Positions 33,138-36,688 of a stretch of DNA of 36,688 nt are shown piece by piece. The notes below the pieces were generated by a model. The model saw only the letters and a program-made list of their open reading frames with translations, was not told where the DNA came from and did not search any database. Origin of the DNA: Flavobacteriaceae bacterium. GTDB lineage: Bacteria; Bacteroidota; Bacteroidia; Flavobacteriales; Flavobacteriaceae. The DNA lies in contig JANQKN010000089.1 in NCBI GenBank assembly GCA_028281065.1, forward strand, positions 1-36,688, read 5' to 3'. Numbering within the stretch: the first letter of the stretch is position 1; each line of letters begins with the position of its first letter. A program made the position numbers and the translations under genes.

Positions 33138-35900
33138 TTAATTTTTCTTACCCTTACTTTTCGATTTTTTTAAAAAATACATTCCTATTAAGCCTATAAG
33201 AATGATCAAAATAAGGTAGGGCCAATAAGTGTGGGTAGTAGAAATGGAGTCGTTTTGACCCAATAGAACAAACGAAGCCCAGTAATGGGGTGATGCTTCA
33301 GAAAAACCATGCGAAGAGATATAGTTTAGCTTTGCATTGTGCAATGCTTCCGATTTGGTTTGCCCATTGCTGAGGTTGTCATAAAAACTAGAGGTGATTT
33401 CTGAAGTGGATCGGTCGTCTATGCTCCAAAGGGAAGAGATGACACTCTGTGAACCCCCGTAAAAGAAACCCCGTGCGAGGCTCATGACCCCTTCCCCTTG
33501 TTCTTGCTTACCAAGGTTGGTATTGCACCCACTAAGCAGTACTAAGGATGCATTGTTCTTCAGGGTGTATAGTTCATTGAGGGTTAGCTTATCGTCGGTA
33601 AAAGCAATCCAGGGGGACTCTTCATCTTGGGCATCGGCATGGGTAGCCAAATGGATAATATTTCTTTTGGGCAATAAGCTCACAAATTGGTCTTTTGTGG
33701 AGTTTTCATTCAATAATGAAGCTCCTGTAAAATAACGTTCCAGGCTTTCTACTTCTTTTCCGTTGTACTTTAACTGGGAGAGTGTGTGGTCTTGAAACTG
33801 GGAGGGTGCAACAGCTAAAAAAGAAGGATCATTATCGTCAAAACGTTGGGTGTTCTGTAAAAACGAATTTGAATACAGATAGCTTACCTCGTTTTGGGTA
33901 ATTAGAAAGGTTAATTCGTCTTTAGAAACAGAAAGTGCTTCAAAAGGAAGGTACGAAAGGGTGTGATCCGGAATGATGGTTAATTTTTTCCCTGCAAGAT
34001 CGTTTCTAAGGGTTGCCGAAGGAAACAATCTTTCATACAAATGGTTGGAAAGGGTAGTGTAACGCTTTACATCTTCTCGGGTCTTAAAAGGTTTCTTGAT
34101 GTTGTCTATAAGTGCTGCCAAATCCTCTTGCAGTTGTGATAGATTGGAAATTTCATGGAAGGAAACGTTATCCTTGCCAATAAAAAGGACATATCCGTTT
34201 TCATTATTCGAATAAATACCGAACCCGTCATCCAAGGAAAGGTTATACTCTATAACAATTTCATTGCTTGAAATTCTCTCCTGTAGACTGGCTAGGGTTT
34301 CGATCTCGATAGGGTTTGTAATGTTTTTGGGAACTCTATGGCGTTCTTTTAATGCCTCCAAAATCAGTTGCTTGTCTATCAGCTCTTTTTGAATTTGGTC
34401 TCTTTCCTCTTGGGACAATAAAGAAGACTTCAGTTGCCCTTCCAATTGGTAGATGGCAGTTAATAGCTCTTTTTCTTCCTTGAAATAGTCTTCGGGAAGC
34501 CCTAATTTACCTATGAGTTGCTGATTTACAATATCTTCAAGGATTAACAGGGCCTTGTTCTTTTCCATATAGTAAAAAGCTTTCTCGGGATCATTCTTTA
34601 AATAACAGGCCCGTATAGCGCTTCCATAAAGTTCTGAACTGGATTTTCGCCAAAATAAACGCGAGGTAAATTCATCGCTATTCACCTTTATATAATCAAT
34701 CATTTCATCGGCTAAAGAAAAGTAGGAAAGACTCTTTTCCAAAAGAGCTGGGTCTTTCTTCTTTTCGTAATACTTTAAATAGGTTTTGGCCAAAAGACGG
34801 GTTGCGTAGAGCAATCTCTCCTTATAAGGTGTTTCTGCAAAAGAAGAAATGAGGGTGCCTACCCCAGCACTGTCACCCGTAAGATAGGTAAGTGATTTTT
34901 GAAGGAGATCAATGCTTTTCTCAAACTCCTCTTTGTAGCCGTAGGTAACCCCCAGATCGTTTGTAGAATAATACAAGCTGAGGGAATCACCAGGTTGGAT
35001 GAATTTAAAGGATTCTTCCAAGTATTTTATGGATTTGTCTTGATTGGTAGTATTAAACAAGGAGCCCTTTCCAAAAATATCTTGCCACATCCCCACCGAA
35101 TCGTTTAATTCTTTTGCTAGCTCATACGCTTGTTCAAAGTACATATAAGACTTTAGGGTGTCTAAGGTAAGATGTGTGTTGTACAGTTCGGCATGGCAGT
35201 GTTTTATGGCATATAAAAGCCCTTTTTGGATTTGGGCTGCATTTGCTAGGGAGTCGGCAATTTCGATATGTTTAATTCCATTTTCGAGGGCTTCTTCAGT
35301 TTCTATACTTAAAGAAATTACGGCAATATTGAAATGGCTTATTATATTATCCCTCGATTGAGGTGTTTTTTTATCGAGTAGGGAAGTAACCAACTCGTAA
35401 TTTTTAATGGCCTTTGGGTAGTTGTAGATTTTTTCATAGCAATACGCCAAACTTTTATAGGCATTTATAGCATATTTGGTTTGATTGTCTAACAAAACTA
35501 CATTTCTGTAAGCGGGTATTGCTTTTAAATATTTGCCATCCTTCTGATAGTAAAACCCTAGTGCGATATCGCATTTTTGAAGAAAGAAAGTATCCTGTTT
35601 GTGTCTTTGGGCCGCTAAGGCCTTTGCTTTTTCTTCAAAAGCTATGGTTTTCTTTAAGTCGTGATCGTAAAGCCAGTAGGCAAACTGATCGTACAAATAA
35701 GCAAGGGAGTCGTTGTCCTTTTCAGAGACTAAAAAAGCTTCAGCTAATTGAATCCTTTCTTCTGGTGGCTTCGATGAATGTATAATGTCCCTTAACTCGG
35801 CACTTTGTTGGGAAAAAAGTGGAATGGAAAAAAGAAGAATTACCCATACAATACTCGATTTGAGTTTGTAGGGGAAATCCTTCAGTATGTTGTTTTTAAT
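33138..35900 (-). CDS. Exported TPR-CHAT (caspase-like) protein, apparent ATT start
   Basis: The protein has TPR-like helices over about residues 100-500, a CHAT domain (about 640-880) with catalytic-type His754 (IIHLATHAD) and Cys792 (VLLSGCNTN), a C-terminal membrane span (892-911) and a basic tail. The first canonical start (TTG 35696) is preceded in frame by 68 more codons encoding a signal peptide, KSSIVWVILLFSIPLFSQQ. No ATG, GTG or TTG occurs there; ATT 35898-35900 gives (M)KNNILKDF, a natural beginning, and lies 8 bp after the lipoprotein stop. From there the protein is 920 aa. Topology would be periplasmic TPR-CHAT anchored by its C-terminus. CHAT proteins are caspase-clan peptidases, some acting in defence; the role here is unknown. 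Confidence 0.82.
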   Translation of the reverse strand: MKNNILKDFPYKLKSSIVWVILLFSIPLFSQQSAELRDIIHSSKPPEERIQLAEAFLVSEKDNDSLAYLYDQFAYWLYDHDLKKTIAFEEKAKALAAQRHKQDTFFLQKCDIALGFYYQKDGKYLKAIPAYRNVVLLDNQTKYAINAYKSLAYCYEKIYNYPKAIKNYELVTSLLDKKTPQSRDNIISHFNIAVISLSIETEEALENGIKHIEIADSLANAAQIQKGLLYAIKHCHAELYNTHLTLDTLKSYMYFEQAYELAKELNDSVGMWQDIFGKGSLFNTTNQDKSIKYLEESFKFIQPGDSLSLYYSTNDLGVTYGYKEEFEKSIDLLQKSLTYLTGDSAGVGTLISSFAETPYKERLLYATRLLAKTYLKYYEKKKDPALLEKSLSYFSLADEMIDYIKVNSDEFTSRLFWRKSSSELYGSAIRACYLKNDPEKAFYYMEKNKALLILEDIVNQQLIGKLGLPEDYFKEEKELLTAIYQLEGQLKSSLLSQEERDQIQKELIDKQLILEALKERHRVPKNITNPIEIETLASLQERISSNEIVIEYNLSLDDGFGIYSNNENGYVLFIGKDNVSFHEISNLSQLQEDLAALIDNIKKPFKTREDVKRYTTLSNHLYERLFPSATLRNDLAGKKLTIIPDHTLSYLPFEALSVSKDELTFLITQNEVSYLYSNSFLQNTQRFDDNDPSFLAVAPSQFQDHTLSQLKYNGKEVESLERYFTGASLLNENSTKDQFVSLLPKRNIIHLATHADAQDEESPWIAFTDDKLTLNELYTLKNNASLVLLSGCNTNLGKQEQGEGVMSLARGFFYGGSQSVISSLWSIDDRSTSEITSSFYDNLSNGQTKSEALHNAKLNYISSHGFSEASPHYWASFVLLGQNDSISTTHTYWPYLILIILIGLIGMYFLKKSKSKGKKN

Positions 35901-35908
35901 ATTGTTAA

Positions 35909-36331
35909 TTATCCTCCAGAATTGTTGTTAGCAGTTAATCTAGGGTCATCGTCTATGGTTGTCGAAGTAGTTTGACTTGGCCATCCGGGCATTAACCTCC
36001 AACATTCTACGTAGGGGTCAGCGGGTTGATCGATACAAAGTTTAAGGTTAAGGGCGCTTTGGGAGAAATATTCCTGACGGATACAAGTTATTTCATCTTC
36101 CTCAACGATTCTGCTATCATAAGTAATGGTCCATTCTAGATTATGCAAATGATCTATAAAAGGATTGTAAACAGGGAAGAGGTAATGAGGATTACACCTA
36201 AAACGCCGATTATCGGGATTCTCTCCTTTTAGGGAGACTTCTTGATTGTTTAATTCGGTTACGGTTTCTTCCTGGGAACAGGAAACAAGGAGTAGCATAG
36301 CTACAAAAAATAGGGAAAATCTAGTTTTCAT
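35909..36331 (-). CDS. Cysteine-containing lipoprotein upstream of CHAT gene (140 aa)
   Basis: The signal peptide ends in lipobox LLVSC (lipid Cys18) followed by SQEETVTE. The mature part has four more cysteines (46, 83, 99, 110), suitable for two disulfides, and ends in the acidic/polar tail TSTTIDDDPRLTANNNSGG. No family is recognised. It stops 8 bp before the proposed CHAT start, so the two are likely co-transcribed. A paralog lies just upstream at 36525-36688. Confidence 0.75.
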   Translation of the reverse strand: MKTRFSLFFVAMLLLVSCSQEETVTELNNQEVSLKGENPDNRRFRCNPHYLFPVYNPFIDHLHNLEWTITYDSRIVEEDEITCIRQEYFSQSALNLKLCIDQPADPYVECWRLMPGWPSQTTSTTIDDDPRLTANNNSGG

Positions 36332-36485
36332 AATTAGGGTATTAAATTAAAAAAAATTGTATTACACTCCTTTGTTATAAAAGTAGGTAAATCTAACCCG
36401 ACTTTTTAAAAATAAATCCTCGTTTTTATAAAATAAGGAAAGGACAACTATTGCTAGTGCCCTTTCCTCGATCTCGTAAAAATAT

Positions 36486-36508
36486 AAAATAGTTGATCCA
36501 ACTATTTT
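36486..36508 (-). terminator. Hairpin terminator after the partial lipoprotein paralog
   Basis: AAAATAGTTG and CAACTATTTT form a perfect 10-bp stem with a 3-nt loop (36486-36508), 16 bp past the stop of the partial gene; T-rich sequence follows on the minus strand. It separates the two paralogs into different transcripts. The rest of 36332-36524 holds only an 8-bp inverted repeat AGGAAAGG/CCTTTCCT (36436-36468). Confidence 0.6.
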
Positions 36509-36524
36509 GTCCAAAACATGCTGA

Positions 36525-36688
36525 TTAACCTCCAGTAGGGTTGTTAATAGTTAATCTAGGATCGTCGTCTATGGTTGTTGAAGTGCTTTGACTTGGTCCG
36601 TTAGGAATTAGCCTCCAGCATTCTGTGTTGGGGTCTATGGGTTGCAACACACACATTTTAACCGCCAGTCCGTGTTGGGTAAAATATT
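36525..36688 (-). CDS. Paralogous cysteine lipoprotein, C-terminal part (5' end outside window)
   Basis: The frame ends in TAA at 36525-36527 and runs off the window. The 53 complete codons match the C-terminus of the 140-aa lipoprotein downstream at 35 of 53 positions, with both cysteines kept (KMCVLQP, TECWRLIP) and the tail STSTTIDDDPRLT followed by NN and GG. It is a tandem duplicate; whether it has the same signal peptide cannot be seen. Confidence 0.75.
   Translation of the reverse strand, partial: YFTQHGLAVKMCVLQPIDPNTECWRLIPNGPSQSTSTTIDDDPRLTINNPTGG

Noticed and set aside
32193..36331. Classical CRISPR-linked TPR-CHAT (craspase) system
   Set aside because: No cas gene or repeat array is in the window, and the CHAT protein here appears to be exported, unlike Csx29.
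36436..36468. Inverted repeat AGGAAAGG/CCTTTCCT as a terminator
   Set aside because: The stem is only 8 bp with a 17-nt loop and no T-run follows; it is noted but not called.

Overview
The window comes from a member of the Bacteroidota, most likely a marine Flavobacteriaceae. The evidence is a TonB-receptor/SGNH-lipoprotein pair, many small lipoproteins with acidic residues after the lipid cysteine, Bacteroidetes-type promoters (TTG, about 20 bp, TAnnTTTG), TPR-membrane-AraC regulators, a GH3-family protein and an HPPK-deoxynucleoside kinase fusion. Most of it is ordinary chromosomal backbone. No insertion sequence, integrase, CRISPR array or rRNA was seen.

Layout. 1-2.6 kb: the 3' end of a TonB-dependent receptor, a surface-type SGNH hydrolase lipoprotein and a small 'phage holin family' membrane protein. 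2.6-6.1 kb: a protein quality-control block, trigger factor then clpP-clpX. 6.1-9.5 kb: a small lipoprotein, GH3-like enzyme, DUF2797 protein and LysE-family exporter. 9.6-13 kb: an AsmA-like protein downstream of a YhhQ-type queuosine-precursor transporter. 13-17.7 kb: folK fused to a deoxynucleoside kinase, a TrmH-type methyltransferase, mutS and an unlisted 51-aa membrane peptide. 17.7-19.9 kb: a TPR-membrane-AraC sensor/regulator and a tRNA-Leu/tRNA-Gly pair with its own promoter and terminators. 19.9-21 kb: two unknown membrane proteins and a 42-aa lipoprotein. 21.2-25.5 kb: a signalling block with a LytTR regulator whose REC phosphoacceptor is Asn, a lipoprotein with three TDGEDDMPG repeats behind a long hairpin leader, and a TPR histidine kinase/response regulator pair. 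25.6-27.3 kb: a CI/LexA-like S24 repressor with twin palindromic operators on its promoter, then a DUF2461 gene. 27.3-32.2 kb: envelope and sugar genes (waaA, a DegT aminotransferase, galE) and a secreted amidohydrolase. 32.2-36.7 kb: an orphan AraC regulator, then a TPR-CHAT (caspase-like) protein directly downstream of a small cysteine-containing lipoprotein, which has a paralog running off the window edge.

The most promising unusual system is the 33.1-36.7 kb cassette. Its CHAT protein appears to be exported and membrane-anchored, because an in-frame signal peptide lies upstream of the first canonical start. It follows lipoproteins that share a nearly invariant tail motif, STTIDDDPRLT. One hypothesis is a periplasmic CHAT peptidase acting on paired lipoprotein partners; nothing in the sequence proves this. 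A second module of interest is the repeat lipoprotein between the Asn-REC LytTR protein and the TPR kinase. Two genes (folK fusion and CHAT) keep convincing N-termini with no ATG, GTG or TTG, which suggests AUC/AUU initiation or lost start codons.
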